This document shows positions 41,690 to 55,380 of a stretch of DNA of 64,000 nt, piece after piece (position 1 is the first letter of the stretch; each line of letters begins with the position of its first letter). The DNA lies in contig JALGPY010000012.1 in NCBI GenBank assembly GCA_023055425.1, positions 9,917,922 through 9,981,921 of the forward strand, in the 5' to 3' direction. The DNA comes from Linanthus parryae. Taxonomy: Eukaryota; Streptophyta; Magnoliopsida; Ericales; Polemoniaceae. A program made the position numbers and the translations under genes. The notes under the pieces were generated by a model. It did no database searches and was not told the origin of the DNA. It saw nothing but the letters and a program-made list of their open reading frames with translations.

Positions 41690-44600
41690 ACATGTAGGGG
41701 TGAAAGGACCACCATGCCTTATACCTCTTGATGGGTTAATGAAATTGCTTAATTTTCCATTAATGATGAGCCTGAATTGACTGATCTCACACATGTCACT
41801 ATCCAGCTTATCCATTTTTTTTCTTGAAACCAAGTCTTGTCATTATCATTTCAATATAGTCCCTGCTCGCCATATCAAATTCCTTCATCATGTCAAGCTT
41901 CACTGGCAACCATCCTTCTTTATCTTGTCATATATTCTTAATTCCATGTAGCATATCATGAGTAATAAGTACATTGTATGTGATTGCCCTCCCTTCAATG
42001 AAATCACTTTCATATTATGCAATATCCTTCAGCACTTTGCAAGCCTGCTAGGTAGTGTTATTGAGAGTATCTTGTAGACCACAAACATAGGCTGATTGGC
42101 ATATAATCCTTATCAGACAAAGGATTATATAGTTTTGGCAGGAGGGTAATGTGTGTGAGATTTATACTTTTCAAGAATTTTCCTTACTCGAAGAAGTCTT
42201 CAAGGATACACATACATCAAGTCCTACAATATGCCAGAAGGTTTGAAAGAATCTTGTAGTAAAGCCATCAAACCCAGTGACTTATCTCGATCCATCTCAA
42301 AACAAGATGTTTTATCTCTTCATTTATGACTGGCTGTAGCAGAAGCTTGGTCATTTCTGGAGTTACCTTTTTGTAGGCATTTGTGGTGATTGGATTGGGG
42401 TCACCATTCATGTTTCCAGAGAACAACTTAGAATAGAAGTCAAATCGCTTATTTTGGATAGAATTCTTATCATCCCTCCATAGGCTTTCCTTGTCAAATA
42501 ATCCATTAATCTGGTCCATTCTCCTTCAATGCATAACAGAAGCATGGAAGAAAGAAGTATTCTTATCACCTGCAGCTAACCAGTCATTTCTAGCCTTAGC
42601 TTTGTATTAAGCTTCTTCCTATGCCCAACACTTATCTATATAAAGCTCCAATCCTTGAAGGAGGTCATTCTCTGCATCCGCAACTTGGATTCTAATGTTA
42701 TTTACTTCATTTTCCTTTTCCTTGATTGCATTAGGTATCCATTTGAGAACTCTTTTTCTACATCTTACGATTTTTTATCTATAAGCTTTGATTTTATAAT
42801 TTAAGTTGAACATTGGAACCCCCTCATAGCTAGCATTCCAGATACTAGAGATCAAATCACCAATGCCTTCCTTCTTCACCCACCTAGTATTAAGACAGAA
42901 AGAGAGAAATTATGAACTTGGTTGATGAGCATCAGTATCCAATGAGAGAGAATTGTGGTATGATCCAAACAACAAGATGTGCTTGGTAGCAGCTTTGTTG
43001 TAAGTGGAGGATCAATCATATGTTGAGAGTATGTATAATCTTTCCTCTATTCCTTATGGAGCAGGTCTTCTATTCTTCAATGTATAAGGATAACCGCTAA
43101 ATCCCATATCATGAAGATTACTTGAAGCGACGAAGTTTCTTCAAAAAGAACATATGTTCAAATCTCTGGAATTACCTTCTATCTTCTCAATTGGGTATGA
43201 AATATCAGTAAAATCTCTGCAATTAATTGTTTTAGAAGAACAAGGGTGCAGACAAGAATGAAGAAAGAAAGTGATATTTCTGGTCCCATCATTACTTCGT
43301 AGATAGAAAAAGATAACATCCCAATTCAGTGCATTTTCACTAATATTTGCATGAATAAAAAAATTGCAGAATTTTAAGAATTTTAACAATACAAGAACAA
43401 TTTTAAAAAATATCAATACCACTAGATAAGCCATTTGAATCAATCAAATGGTTGTTTGAAAGCTGTTTTGACTGGAACCTTTTGATCATGAAGTTTCTCA
43501 TGTGCTTTATTTCACTAATTAAGAACATGTCAGGAGAAAGAAGATGAACCATCTTCTTACACTGGCGAATTATCAGGTTCCTCCAAGCCTTTTGACAATT
43601 TCAAGTGATGACGTTCATTGGGTTGGATGGGACCATTTAGGTTTGGTAGCCTCCACCCATTCTGATTCCAGATCGTCAAGTTTGCATCTTAATTTCTTTC
43701 CGATAGAACTCTTTGTAAGTCGTCGACCTCCGTTAAATCTTCATTACTTTTTTGTAACTAGATGGTGCTTCCTAAGATTTATGGAATCCTTTCCCTGGAG
43801 AGCCTTTTCCATTTTCTACTACTTGAAGAAGAATTCACTTGAGGGCAAGAAGAGGATCCATTTTATAGGGCTAGAGCTTCTTGGATTAAGTTTTTGAATT
43901 TCTTCAGTCTGCTTACCTTTATCTAACTCTGCTTTATCATCTCTAATAACAAGGGTAATAGCGTAATTTTCCTCTATTTGATTTTTCATTCAGGTTTGGG
44001 CTTGTCTCCATGGTGGAAACATGGAGCGGGTTTGGGGCAGGGTGGAGAGGGTTTGGCTTTGAGAATAGACATGCTCAATTAAGAGGTTTTCATTATGCCC
44101 CAAAAGCTGGCCCAAATGTTTTTCCATTTCATCTTTGCCCAAATATTTTTCCCACTCATCTATCTTTGAAAGCTGGAGAGACTGTGTCATCACTTCGACT
44201 TCAGCTGCAATTGAGGCATCCAGAGTAAATTCTTTTGCTTTACCGAGAGTTTTGTCTAGGGACTAACTATTGGTAATTACTACACCCTTTTTTCCTCCAA
44301 GAGTGTGTGACGTTTGCTCTCCTGTTAACATGGTGGTTTCTCCGGCGCCGGCAGAGGCTCTGGTGATGGCGATGACGGTTTCCATGTCATAAGAAAAAGA
44401 AATTTAGCAACACTGGGAACCAACAAATGTAGACTTTGCTTTGAGAGTTTCAACACAATTTTTTTTTTTTTAACAATCTCATTGTCCTCCTTGGACTTTT
44501 TTAAATGAACACCATAACTCTTCATGTCCCAGAATCCCACAGTAGTTGCACCTTAACGGAAGTTGTTCACACTTTTGAATTCTACCTAGGATGTTTATCT

Positions 44601-45170
44601 TCTGTTTACACATAGGCAAAAACCACGGGAAGAGGTTTTGATGTATCTCATCAGCTTAACCCTGACAAACTTCCCATCTTCGACCACTATGTTTGGAATC
44701 ATAACATTTAGGACTTCACCATCTCATATGCATATTTTCTAATTAATTTCTATTTGAAGCAGAAAACGTGTAGCTTCCAAAATTGAACTCAGAAATGCGA
44801 GTTCTTGAAATTTGCTGAATTTGGGCCAATTAAATTTTCCCACCAGAACAAAAACAATTAACTGATTATTGAAGACCCAAGGTCTTCCTTTAAGGATTCT
44901 CTCTACATCATCTTTATTGTTGAAAATGAGTTGATATACCTTCGTTTTCACTTCCTCGATGGTGATTTCTTCGAGTTTAGACCAAATGGAGTAGATAGTG
45001 CTTTCGAGTCCAGTCAAATTGACTGGCTTGTGCTATAGGATTTTTTAAAGAAGGCTGGATTTACTTACCGTGAGGCTTTCGTCAAGATCTTCTTCATCTA
45101 AGGAGAAATCAAGCTCTGTTTTCTCATTGTTTTCCTATTATTCATCAACAATAACGAACGCACCTACTTT
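41690..45170 (-). mobile_element. Old L1 remnant, ORF1 and 5' half of ORF2
   Basis: Decayed minus-strand L1. ORF1 traces include a DUF4283 piece at 44739-45017 (LESTIYSIWSKLEEITIEEV, GRPWVFNNQLIVF). ORF1 ends as EWVEATKPKWSHPTQ, and ORF2 begins at 43618 with endonuclease homology. The reverse transcriptase reaches FRLIINGKLSNFINPSRGI and stops at about 41690, where the 373-bp repeat begins. Frameshifts and stops occur throughout. The zinc-binding and RNase H parts are missing. Confidence 0.75.
43615..43618 (-). promoter_or_regulatory. ORF1 stop / ORF2 start overlap (ATGA) in old L1
   Basis: The minus strand reads CCCAATGA: the ORF1 stop TGA shares two bases with the ORF2 ATG, exactly as in the intact L1 at 21864-21867. 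Confidence 0.7.
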
Positions 45171-45484
45171 CTCCAAAATTGCATCCTCCCCGAACAGAGA
45201 AGGAGCATCCCCAGAGGGAGAGTAGGAGTTGAGGGAGAGTAAATGGATATGGGGTTAAATTATGGGGGGAGGTGGATTGAGTAATAAGAGATATGGATGA
45301 AAGGGAAGGGAATTTCATAGAGGGACAATGATAATCCATCATCGTAGATTGTAAACATGCAAAACATGACACAATTTATCACTCTAAAAAGCTAGAGAGA
45401 GAACATTCAAGTCTATATTCCTATTTCCCATAAGGTCTTCAGTTTGAACTATTAATTAAGATTGCGTTGAGATTTTTGTTATAG
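45171..45484. other. Unassigned intergenic DNA
   Basis: Flank between the L1 remnant and the nested complex. Nothing supported. Confidence 0.4.
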
Positions 45485-45647
45485 CTTTTGTACATGGAAA
45501 TTGATCCTCTCCAGCCGAGCTTGCCGTCCAGCTCCTCCAGCCGCATCTGATCCGACCATCTTAATCGTGATATAGCTACATGTGGCTGGTCTTTTACCAA
45601 CTAACAGGGAGTATCGTTCTCAGAGTACTCTTTTTCTCCAAGGACTC

Positions 45648-45887
45648 TATTAAGGAATGATCTCCTTATCTTTTCAATATTTGAATGATCTCCTTTTCAT
45701 TTGAATATTGTATAGTTATTTGTTACGATCTTTAGAATATTGTATAGTTATTAGTCAAGATCTTTAGAATATTTTGTAGTTATCATTTTGATTAGCTACC
45801 ATATCTTATCTCTTAGTATACTATATATTTGTAATCTCCTCCTGTAAATGATTATGCAAAATACAATCTTTCTTCATTCATTCTATA
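45648..45887 (+). repeat. 5' LTR of gag-less copia
   Basis: 240 bp, two substitutions from the 3' LTR. A TATATATT box candidate is at 45822-45829. Confidence 0.93.
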
Positions 45888-45898
45888 TGGTATCAGAC
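45888..45898 (+). other. Primer-binding site of gag-less copia
   Basis: TGGTATCAGAC, initiator tRNA-Met complement, with no spacer after the LTR. It departs from the usual TGGTATCAGAGCC in its last bases. Confidence 0.75.
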
Positions 45899-45930
45899 TT
45901 TTGATCCTCAAAAACACCATCAAAACCACC

Positions 45931-48300
45931 ATGTCCTCTCTCCCCAAAACCACCACCGGCCAACTCGCCAACTCCTTCAATCCCTCAAAACCCTTAAACA
46001 TCATCAACACCCACAAATTCCACTCCGCCAACCCCCCTCCTCCACGCTCTAACGTCAATCTCACGGCCCGTCCGACATCAAAACCACAAACCCATACCTC
46101 CCAACTAAACCCGGCTCCTAACCCTTCCTCTTGGCTACTTGATAGTGGCGCTTCCCACCACGTCACAAACGACCTTGCAAATTTATTCATTCATACCCCC
46201 TATGACGGAACCGAGGAGCTCATCATTGGCGATGGTAAGGGTCTTCCTATTACTCATTTTGGCACTTGTTCTTTTTCATCTCTCACATTAAACAATATAC
46301 TTGTTGTTCCCTCTATCTCTAAAAACATCATCTCTATTTCCCAACTTTGTCGTGATAACAATATCTCCGTCTCTTTTTTATCTAACTCTTTTCTTTTGAA
46401 AGACCTTTCAACGGGGACAATCCTATTTCAAGGGAACCCTAATCATGGAGTCTATGAGCTCCAACGTGTCCCCCCTTCCGCCTTCACAAGCACCATCTCA
46501 TCCCTCGAATGGCATCACCGTCTAGGCCATCCATCACGAAATATCTTTAGCCTTATCAAGTCATCCAATAAAATCAAAGTTAGCCCTATCTCAATTTCAG
46601 ACTGTAATTCTTGTTCTTGCAATAAAAGTCACAAACTCCCATTTTCTACCTCCTCTATTAGATCTTCCTCTCCTCTTGAATATGTCTACACCGACCTATG
46701 GTCTTCACCTGTCACTTCTCATGACAACTTCAAATATTATCTCATCTTTGTTGATCATTACTCAAAATATATCTGGCTATATAACCTCAAAAACAAATCC
46801 GACACAAAACAAATCTTTATTCGCTTCAAAGCACTCGTTGAAAAATACTTTCAACTTCCTCTCAAAACACTCTACTCCGACAATGGAGGTGAATACCTAG
46901 CTCTCCAAAACTATCTAACCATCGATGGTGTCTCTCATCTCACAACACCTCCTCACACCCCCCAACACAACGGCTACTCCGAACGCCGCCACCGACACAT
47001 TGTTGAAACTCTCCTTTCTCTTCTATCACATGCCAACATGCCTCTTAAATACTGGTCAAATGCCGCCTCTACCGCTGCCTACCTCATAAATCGCCTTCCC
47101 ACACCTACTCTAAACAACGTCTCTCCCTTCTTCAGACTTTTTGGTCATCATCCAAACTATACCAAGCTGCGCAGCTTCGGTTGCCTATGCTACCCATGGC
47201 TAAAACCATACACCACCCACAAACTACAACCAAAATCCACTCCTTGTGTCTTCATTGGATACTCCCCCACTCAAAGTGCGTACTACTGTCTCGATCCTAA
47301 AACCAACCGCATCTACGTCTCTCGCCACGTCCAGTTTAATGAGTCGGTCTTCCCCTTTGCCGCAACAACCACAACCACACCCAATACCACAACTCTTCTT
47401 GATCAGTGGGCACCCCTATCCATCCTCACACTTCCCCCTCTCCTACCTCATCCCGACCCCCCCGCACACACCCCCTCAACCACACCTCAACCTACATCAT
47501 CCCTACAGTCCCTAAACGCCACCCCTTCCCCCTCATTACCGACACCGCCAATGCCACACCTTCCTTCACCGCCACCTCCCGCACCGCAGCCCCCTCCCGC
47601 ACCGCAACCTCCTCAACCCACCTCCCAAATAGTCACTCGTCTCAAACATGGCATCACCAAACCTATATCCAAACTCAACCTCAATGTCGAAGTCCATGAC
47701 ACCACCCTTCCCAAAAACATCACACAAGCACTAAAAAGCCCTATATGGAGAAAAGTCATGGAAACTGAGGTTCATGCTCTTCAGAAAAACAACACATGGT
47801 CTCTTGTTCCCCCTCTTCCTTCCCAAAATGTCGTGGGCTGCAAATGGGTTTTTCGCATCAAAATAGATAAGGATGGCACCATCACTCAACACAAAGCTCG
47901 TCTGGTTGCGAAAGGCTTCACCCAACGAGTTGGCATTGACTATGGAGAAACCTTTAGTCCCGTAATCAAACCCACCATCGTCCGACTTGTTCTCTCTTTA
48001 GCCGTAGCCCATGGCTGGCCTCTTCGCCAGCTTGATATCAATAACGCCTTCCTTCAAGGCACTCTCACCGATGATGTCTACACCGCTCAACCACCCGGAT
48101 TCTTAGACACCAAATTCCCTACCTTCGTCTGTAAAATAAACAAAGCGCTCTACGGCTTGAAACATGCCCCTCAAGCGTGGTACACCGAGCTACGCCATTA
48201 CCTTCTTCAACTCGGCTTCCGCAATGCTATCTCTGACTCATCTCTCTTCATTCGCTACACCAATGGTGTCACAACGTATCTCCTCGTCTACGTTGACGAC
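45931..48300 (+). pseudogene. Copia protease, integrase and first part of reverse transcriptase
   Basis: From the ATG at 45931 a short Ser/Thr/Pro-rich leader of about 60 residues leads straight to the protease motif SWLLDSGASHHVTND; no capsid or zinc knuckle precedes it. Next come GAG-pre-integrase (EWHHRLGHPSRN), the integrase core (VYTDLWSSP, YSDNGGEY, GYSERRHRHI for D,D,E), a proline-rich linker, and reverse transcriptase up to LVYVDD, where the second copia begins. It resumes at 56815. The frame is otherwise intact to that point. Confidence 0.88.
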
Positions 48301-49731
48301 TGTAGGGTTTTGATTCATGGATCGCGCAAACGGAAGCATAATCAAACAATAGCCATGCAAAACCCTCCAAGGATCACAAGTCTAGATGCATAACGATAAT
48401 GAAGGTAAGAAATCATAAACACACCTTTGGGTTCTCCTTGATGACTTCAAACGCGAATAGTGTCACGTTCTCTATAGTTGATCCACGCCTAGAGTTGTTC
48501 CTAGATCTCCAATCTCCTTGGTGCTAGCCCGGAATGAGAGGAGGGTGAAGGAATCACGCAAAACGAGGCACAAAGAGGGGGTTCGTCCCTCTTGTGGCGT
48601 CGGGGACGAGGGGCGGCGGCAAGGGGGCGGCGTCCTCCTTGTTGCTTGCTCTCTCTCTCCTTTGTTCTCTCCCACTCTTGTTATGTTCTCTTTAGAGCAT
48701 AAGTTATTGAGGAAGGAAGGAAGGAGGGTCATTTATATAGTCCAACAACTCCTTGTTAACTACCTAAAGGACTTATTCTAGTCCAACTAGAATTCAATTT
48801 AGTCCCTTCCTTGCAAATTAGTCCCTACTAAGTTTGCAAGGGTTTGCAAAGTGATCCTTCTAATTAATTAATCCAATTAATTAATTCCCAAATCTAGTAC
48901 AACTCTATATAGCGTGTGACCCCATAGGTTCTATCTAGTTGGTAGCAACTATTTGCTAATATGGAGCGGTTTCTAGCAAAACATCCATTCTAGCCAACTA
49001 ATAGAATAGTCATCTAGACAACCTTGTACAAGTAATTGTCTCATCCCTTTGCCTCCATATCCGGATTGGACACGAGACATACAAGTCACACTCGTATATC
49101 CAATCCCTAGTTTCTCGATCCATGAAATAGTCTTATTCGTGCAAATAACATCAATATCCCATATATTGATTGATTTGAATCTGGCCAGACATTCTATAAG
49201 CACTATCCTTCGAGTGGCCTTGGATATTTGCTCCCGTTATGTGGGAGGGGCAAATCCTCTCTACGTCCACTACGATCTCTAAGCTTGCTTCTCATTGTAT
49301 CCAGTACACGCCTTTATAACTACCCAGTTACGGTGTAGCGTTTAACGCTACCAAAATCACAATGATCCACAACTAGAATATCTAGTGACTTCAAGTCTAA
49401 GGATGACAATACCATTGTACCCGAGAAGCACTTGTGACTCAACATAACGTGTATGTAGCCTTCTCGGTGATGGGTCAATCCAGTGCAACATTCCGTAATG
49501 CACACCTATGTGTTGGATCATGATATCTCTATATCAATCCAACCCCATACTAGTCTATAAATGATTGTCCCATTTAATCATTATACTTGACTAGGGATAT
49601 TTAAGATAAACAACACGATTGTAAATCTAAGGACTTCATTATATTAAATATCCAATAAATAATAAATGAATTTTCTAGCCAAATACAAATTCATACTAAA
49701 CTAGATTGCCTCTAGGGCATCTATTCCAACA
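48301..49731 (-). repeat. 3' LTR of the inner copia
   Basis: 1,431 bp, from TGTAGGGTTTTG to ATTCCAACA on the plus strand, with TG...CA ends. About 99% identical to 55381-56809. Confidence 0.95.
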
Positions 49732-49745
49732 GTCTCCCACTTGCA

Positions 49746-52700
49746 CTAGAGCCAATCTGGCGCATCTCGTATGCCCATACTCCTAGTGTGCCCTTCATGC
49801 TTCCACTGCGTGAGAGGCTTCGTAAGCGGGTCTGACAGATTATCATCTGTAGGAATCTTGCATATCCGAACGTCTCCTCTATCGATAATATCTCGAATCA
49901 GATGAAACTTCCTGAGCACATGCTTGGACTTCTGGTGCGATCTTGGTTCCTTCGATTGCGCGATCGCCCAAGTGTTGTCACAGAACAACTCCACTGGATC
50001 CGCAATGCTAGGGACCACACCAAGTTCAGAAACAAACTTTCTGATCCAAACAGCCTCCTTTGCTGCGCCATTTGCAGCAATGTACTCAGCCTCTGTTGTA
50101 GAATCAGCTACCGTCTCTTGCTTGGAACTCTTCCAGCTCACCGCTGCTCCATTCAGGCAAAACACATATCCCGACTGTGATCTAAAGTCATCTCTGTCGG
50201 TTTGGAAGCTTGCATCAGTGTAACCCCTTACACGCAACTCTTCCTCACCGCCAAACATCAAGAAAGCATCCTTAGTTCTTCTCAAGTACTTTAGGATGTT
50301 CTTGACTGCAATCCAGTGACTCTCACCCGGATTGGATTGGTATATGCTTGTCATACTCAAGGCATATGACACATCTGGTCTAGTACATAACATGGCGTAC
50401 ATGATAGATCCTATGGCCAAGGCATAGGGAATCCTACTCATGCGTTCCTTCTCAATCTCATTGGAAGGACAACCACTCTTCGAAAGAGTGATTCCATGTG
50501 ACATGGGCAAGAATCCTTTCTTGGAATCTTGCATGTTGAACCGTTTCAACACCTTGTCAATATATGTACTTTGACTTAGGCCTAGCAACCTCTTAGATCT
50601 ATCTCTATAGATCTTTATACCGAGTATATAGGCTGCTTCCCCTAAGTCTTTCATTGAGAAACACTTTCCTAGCCAATCTTTCACAGATTGCAGCATGGGA
50701 ATGTCGTTTCCAATGAGTAGTATGTCATCCACATACAAGACCAGAAAAGCTACAAAGCTCCCACTAACCTTCTTGTAAACACAAGACTCATCTTCGTTTC
50801 TGATGAAGCCAAACTCTTTGACCACTTCATCAAAACGTCGATTCCAACTCCTAGAAGCTTGCTTCAATCCATAAATGGATCGTTGCAGCTTACAGACTTT
50901 GTTGGCTTGCTTTGGATCCTCAAAACCCTCCGGCTGTATCATATACACGTCCTCGAGGAGATTCCCATAAAGGAATGCTGTTTTGACATCCATCTGCCAA
51001 ATCTCATAGTCGTAGTATGCTGCAATTGCAAGTAGGATTCGGATGGATTTGGTCATAGCGACTGGTGAAAAGGTTTCATCATAGTCAATACCATGAATCT
51101 GTCTGAATCCTTTAGCCACCAATCGGCCCTTATAGGTAATCACATTACCATCCATGTCGATCTTCTTCTTGAAGACCCACTTGCACCCTATGGGCCGCGC
51201 CCCATCAGGTGGTTCCACCAAAGTCCATACTTTGTTGGTATACATGGATTCCATCTCGGATCTCATGGCTTCAAGCCACTTCTGCGAGTCTGGGCCATTC
51301 ATGGCCTCCTCATAGGTAGTAGGCTCATCATCTATGAGCATCGTGTCACCGGAATCAGTTACGAGAAGTCCGTACCTCTCGGGTTCCTGGCGCACTCTAC
51401 TAGATCTACGAAGCTCTTGTGTTACCTGAACAGGTGGCTCCACAACTGCTTGTGATTCCTGTTCATGTTCCATAATCGGTTCAGTGATTTGTGGTTCTTG
51501 AACTTCTTCAAGTTCTACATTCCTCCCACTTGCTTCTTTAGAGACAAACTCTCTTTCTAGAAACACGCCGGTCCGAGCAACAAACACTTTGTTCTCGGTT
51601 GGATTGTAGAATTAGTATCCCTTAGTTTCCTTAGGGTACCCCACAAATTTACACTTATCCGATTTAGGCCCCAGCTTGTCTGATTGTAAACGTTTTACAT
51701 AGACATCGCAGCCCCAAATCCTCATGAACGACAGTGTGGGACGCCTCCCACTCCACATCTCATATGGTGTTTTCATGACTGATTTAGATGGAACACGGTT
51801 AATGGTGAAAGCTGCACTTAATAGAGCGTAGCCCCAAAATGATAATGGAAGATCGGTTTGACACATCATAGACCGAACCATATCCAATAGGGTTCGATTC
51901 CTCCTCTCGGACACGCCATTCCATTGTGGCGTTCCGGGTGGAGTGAGTTGGGACACGATCCCACACTCTCTAAGATAGTCGTCAAACTCTTGGCTCAAGT
52001 ATTCTCCTCCACGATCCGATCGTAGAGCCTTGATACTTTTGCCAAGTTGCTTCTCTACTTCATTCTTGAATTCTTTGAACACTTCAAAGGATTCGGATTT
52101 TGCCCTCATAAGGTACACAAATCCATATCTACTGTAATCATCAGTAAACGTAATGAAGTAGACATAACCACCCCTGGCAGGCGTGGCAAATGGCCCACAC
52201 ACATCGGTATGTATGAGCGCCAATTGCTCACTAGTCCTCTCACTTTTCTTATTGAAAGGGGACTTTGTCATTTTTCCCAATAAACAAGCCTCACATGTCT
52301 CATATGATTCAAAATCAAATGAGTCTACTAATCCATCCTTATGGAGTCTAGATACACGTTTCTCATTTATGTGGCCTAAACGACAATGCCATAAATAAGC
52401 AGGATTTAAATCATTTATTTTAATCCGCTTGGTATTAATGTTGTAGACAGGATTGCTTAGATCAAGGACATAAAGTCCATTAAATAATTGCGCACTAAAA
52501 TAGTGAATATTATTCAAATAAAAGGAACAACAATTGTTCTTTATTGAAATAATAAAACCTTCCTTGTCCAAACAAGAAATAGAAATAATGTTTCTGCTCA
52601 TAGCAGGCACAAAATAGCAATTATTTAATTCTAAAACTAATCCTGAAGGCAGAGATAACTCGCACACGCCTATGGCCAACGCAGCAACCTTTGCTCCATT

Positions 52701-53696
52701 CCCAACGCGTAGATCTACCTCCCCTTTAGCCAATCTTTTACTTCTCTTTAGATCCTGCATATTTCGACAAATATGAGATCCACATCCAGTATCTAATACC
52801 CATGATGTAGAGACAGTTAAATTGACATCTACAACAAAAATACCTGGTGGTGGTGGAATCACTATTCCAAGCCTCTTGTCCTCCAGATATTTTGGGCAGT
52901 TCCTTCTCCAGTGTCCAGGTTGACTACAGTAGTGACATTCACCCTTAGTCACGACCTTGGCAACGCCACCAACAGGCTTAAGGGCTTGTTCCTTGGACTT
53001 GGAAACTGACTTGCCTTTGCCCTTGGAGGAAGATGCAAACTTTTTGCCCTTTCCTTTATGTACCATCATAATGGCCTTGCCCTTACCCTTGTTGATGCTC
53101 TGTTCAGCCGTCCTCAACATGTTGAGCAAATCTGGCAGTGGTTTAACGATCTCGTTCATGTTATAGTTCATAATGAACTGTCCATAACTCTCGGGCAACG
53201 ATTGCAACACGAGATCGGTTGCCAACTCTTGGCCGACCGGGAACCCAAGCCGGGCGAGATTCTCCAAGTACCCGATCATTCGGAGTACATGGGGTCCCAC
53301 CGGGTTCCCTTCTGCCAGATGACATTTGAACAGTGCCTTTGAGACCTCATACCTCTCTACCCTCGCCTGCTCTTGGAAGAGCTGCTTTAGATGTTCGATC
53401 ATATCGACAGCATTCATGTTCTCATGTTGCTTCTGAAGCTCAGAGGTCATGGTGCAAAGCATTAGGCAGGCCGCATCATTAGCGTCATCAACACGCTTTT
53501 GATACGCCTTTAAGGCAGCAGGTGTCTGGTTCTCTGGACCTTCTGGAACTTGCTCCTCTATTGCGTACAGTTTCTTCTCTTGCTTGAGAACAATTCTCAA
53601 GTTTCTGTACCAATCAAGAAAGTTGGTTCCAGAGAGCTTGTCCTTCTCAAGGACAGATCGTAGGGAATGTTGTGAACTCGATGAGTTGTTTGCCAT
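49746..53696 (-). pseudogene. Inner copia gag-pol, one internal stop
   Basis: A frame of 1,316 codons from the ATG at 53696 to TAG at 49746, broken once by TAA at 51612-51614. Gag: copia type (KDKLSGTNFLDWYRNLRIV), Lys/Gly-rich linker, zinc knuckle CHYCSQPGHWRRNC. Protease has DTGC (SWVLDTGCGSHICRN). GAG-pre-integrase: LWHCRLGHINEKRV. Integrase D,D,E lie in HTDVCGPF, RSDRGGEY and GVSERRNRTL. The stop falls after the integrase core, before YNPTENKVFVARTG. Reverse transcriptase has LYVDDILLIG; RNase H has YTDASF, TEAEYIAA and FCDNTWAIA. Apart from the stop codon all catalytic motifs are kept, so damage is recent and slight. Confidence 0.92.
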
Positions 53697-55380
53697 TTGG
53701 AATTCTACAAAAGGAAAATACGCAAGTTTTAGTATTTGTGAATTTTTGACTATATTTAATAATGGCTAGTTTATTAAATATAGCTCCAACTATTTTTTTT
53801 ACGGATTAATAACCCTCAAGATATTAATGCGGAAAATATCATTATATTTTCTAGTGGGCCAAGATCCATCTTTTTCATCTCCTTATGAGCTTGCTTTGGC
53901 AAGTCACCCATAATTTGACTACTTCTTAGGTAGGAACAATTCCAATTGCATCCCATATGCAACTCTTGGTTCAATCGGGCAAATAACTCCTTATTTATCC
54001 ATCCTTATGGATAATCCCAATTGATTGCCTCTAGGTTTCTTAATCAAATTAATAGCCTAGTTGTGTTCAACCTCTTATCTAAACAATTGCACATTGTTAC
54101 GTGCCATCGCATTCCATCATTATGAACCAAGTCGCCATGCTTTGGCACGCACGAACTTGATAAATAATGATGATAATGAGTGTTTAAATAACGAGAAGGC
54201 AAGAACACAATATTTAAAATTTGAGGGATTTTTTTTTCAATTTTAATTATTTTGTTGATCGATATCAACTAATCTATCTATTTGAGTTTGGGCACAACTC
54301 CAAATAATAGATCCGGGTTGTCTAATTATCTTATTATCCTAATTGCATGCATCATCCATACAACAACCACACAAATAATAAGACAATGAATAAACAACCA
54401 CAAAACAGAAATTAAACGTGATGTGGATATGGCCTTTTCTAGACTAAGATAATTTCAAGCCAATGGAATTATCTATGAACCCTAAGCAAACACATCTCCA
54501 TGCGTCTTGATCTTTTGGTCCATCCTTCATAGTCATGTGGAATGCTCCATGCTCCATGCTCCATCTTTTGTGGCTTCTTTGGCTTTGGGCTTCTTTTCTT
54601 CAATCTTGGCTAACAATCTACTTTATCTAGCACTAGCTAATATCTATACTAAATAAAATAAATCTCACAATTTGAGAAAAAAATGGCACGCAGGCCATAA
54701 AACCCTAATTAATTATTACAATTAATTGATCAGCTCGCAGGCCGTAAAACCAAACCACAAAATTAAACATCCACATCAAACCACATCCTAAGGCCATATC
54801 CAATCACCATGCGATTTGCACATAAACAGTTAAAATCCAATTTTAACGCGCTTGGTCAATTTTAATTGATTTTAGGATTTCTAGGGTTAAAACGGTCCAT
54901 GGGCCCAACAATCCAATTGCCCGGGCCCAAACAAAGTGAACCATAAGGCCCTAGGGCCGGCCCGGCCCAAAACCCGCAAGCTAGGCCCGCGGGTTAGGGC
55001 CTCCCGGCCCCTTAGGGCACCAATCTTGGGCGGCAAGCAAGGGGGCGGTCCCCTAGGGGGCCGAACCTCCTTGTGGAGGTTGTTTCCAAAACAACCTCCT
55101 TGCTTGGAGCCCAAGTTTGGTTGTTTCCTTGTTTTGGGAGAACTCCTTCTTCCCCAAGGATGCCCAAACCCTAGATCTAAGATCCTAAAATTTCTCAAAC
55201 TCACCAATTCATGCATCCAATGCAATAATTGGGTCTTGTTGTGATTAATTCTTTGACAAATTGCATCCAATGCTTGATTTGTCTTGTTTTACGCGATAAA
55301 CAACAAATTAAGGTGTAAAAAAACAAGAATGTAACACATAAACTACGTTTATGCTCTATGACCTGTGGCTCTGATACCAC
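53697..55380 (-). other. Long untranslated leader of the inner copia
   Basis: About 1.68 kb between primer-binding site and gag, with no supported coding region. A GC-rich patch at about 54895-55130 is full of GGCCC/GGGCC motifs and could form strong RNA structure. Confidence 0.6.
55367..55379 (-). other. Primer-binding site of the inner copia
   Basis: TGGTATCAGAGCC on the minus strand, one base from the LTR. Confidence 0.9.

Noticed and set aside
48518..48781. Frames in the copia LTRs (repeated at 55598-55859)
   Set aside because: They occur in both LTRs, resemble no protein and are interrupted differently in the two copies by a 2-bp indel.
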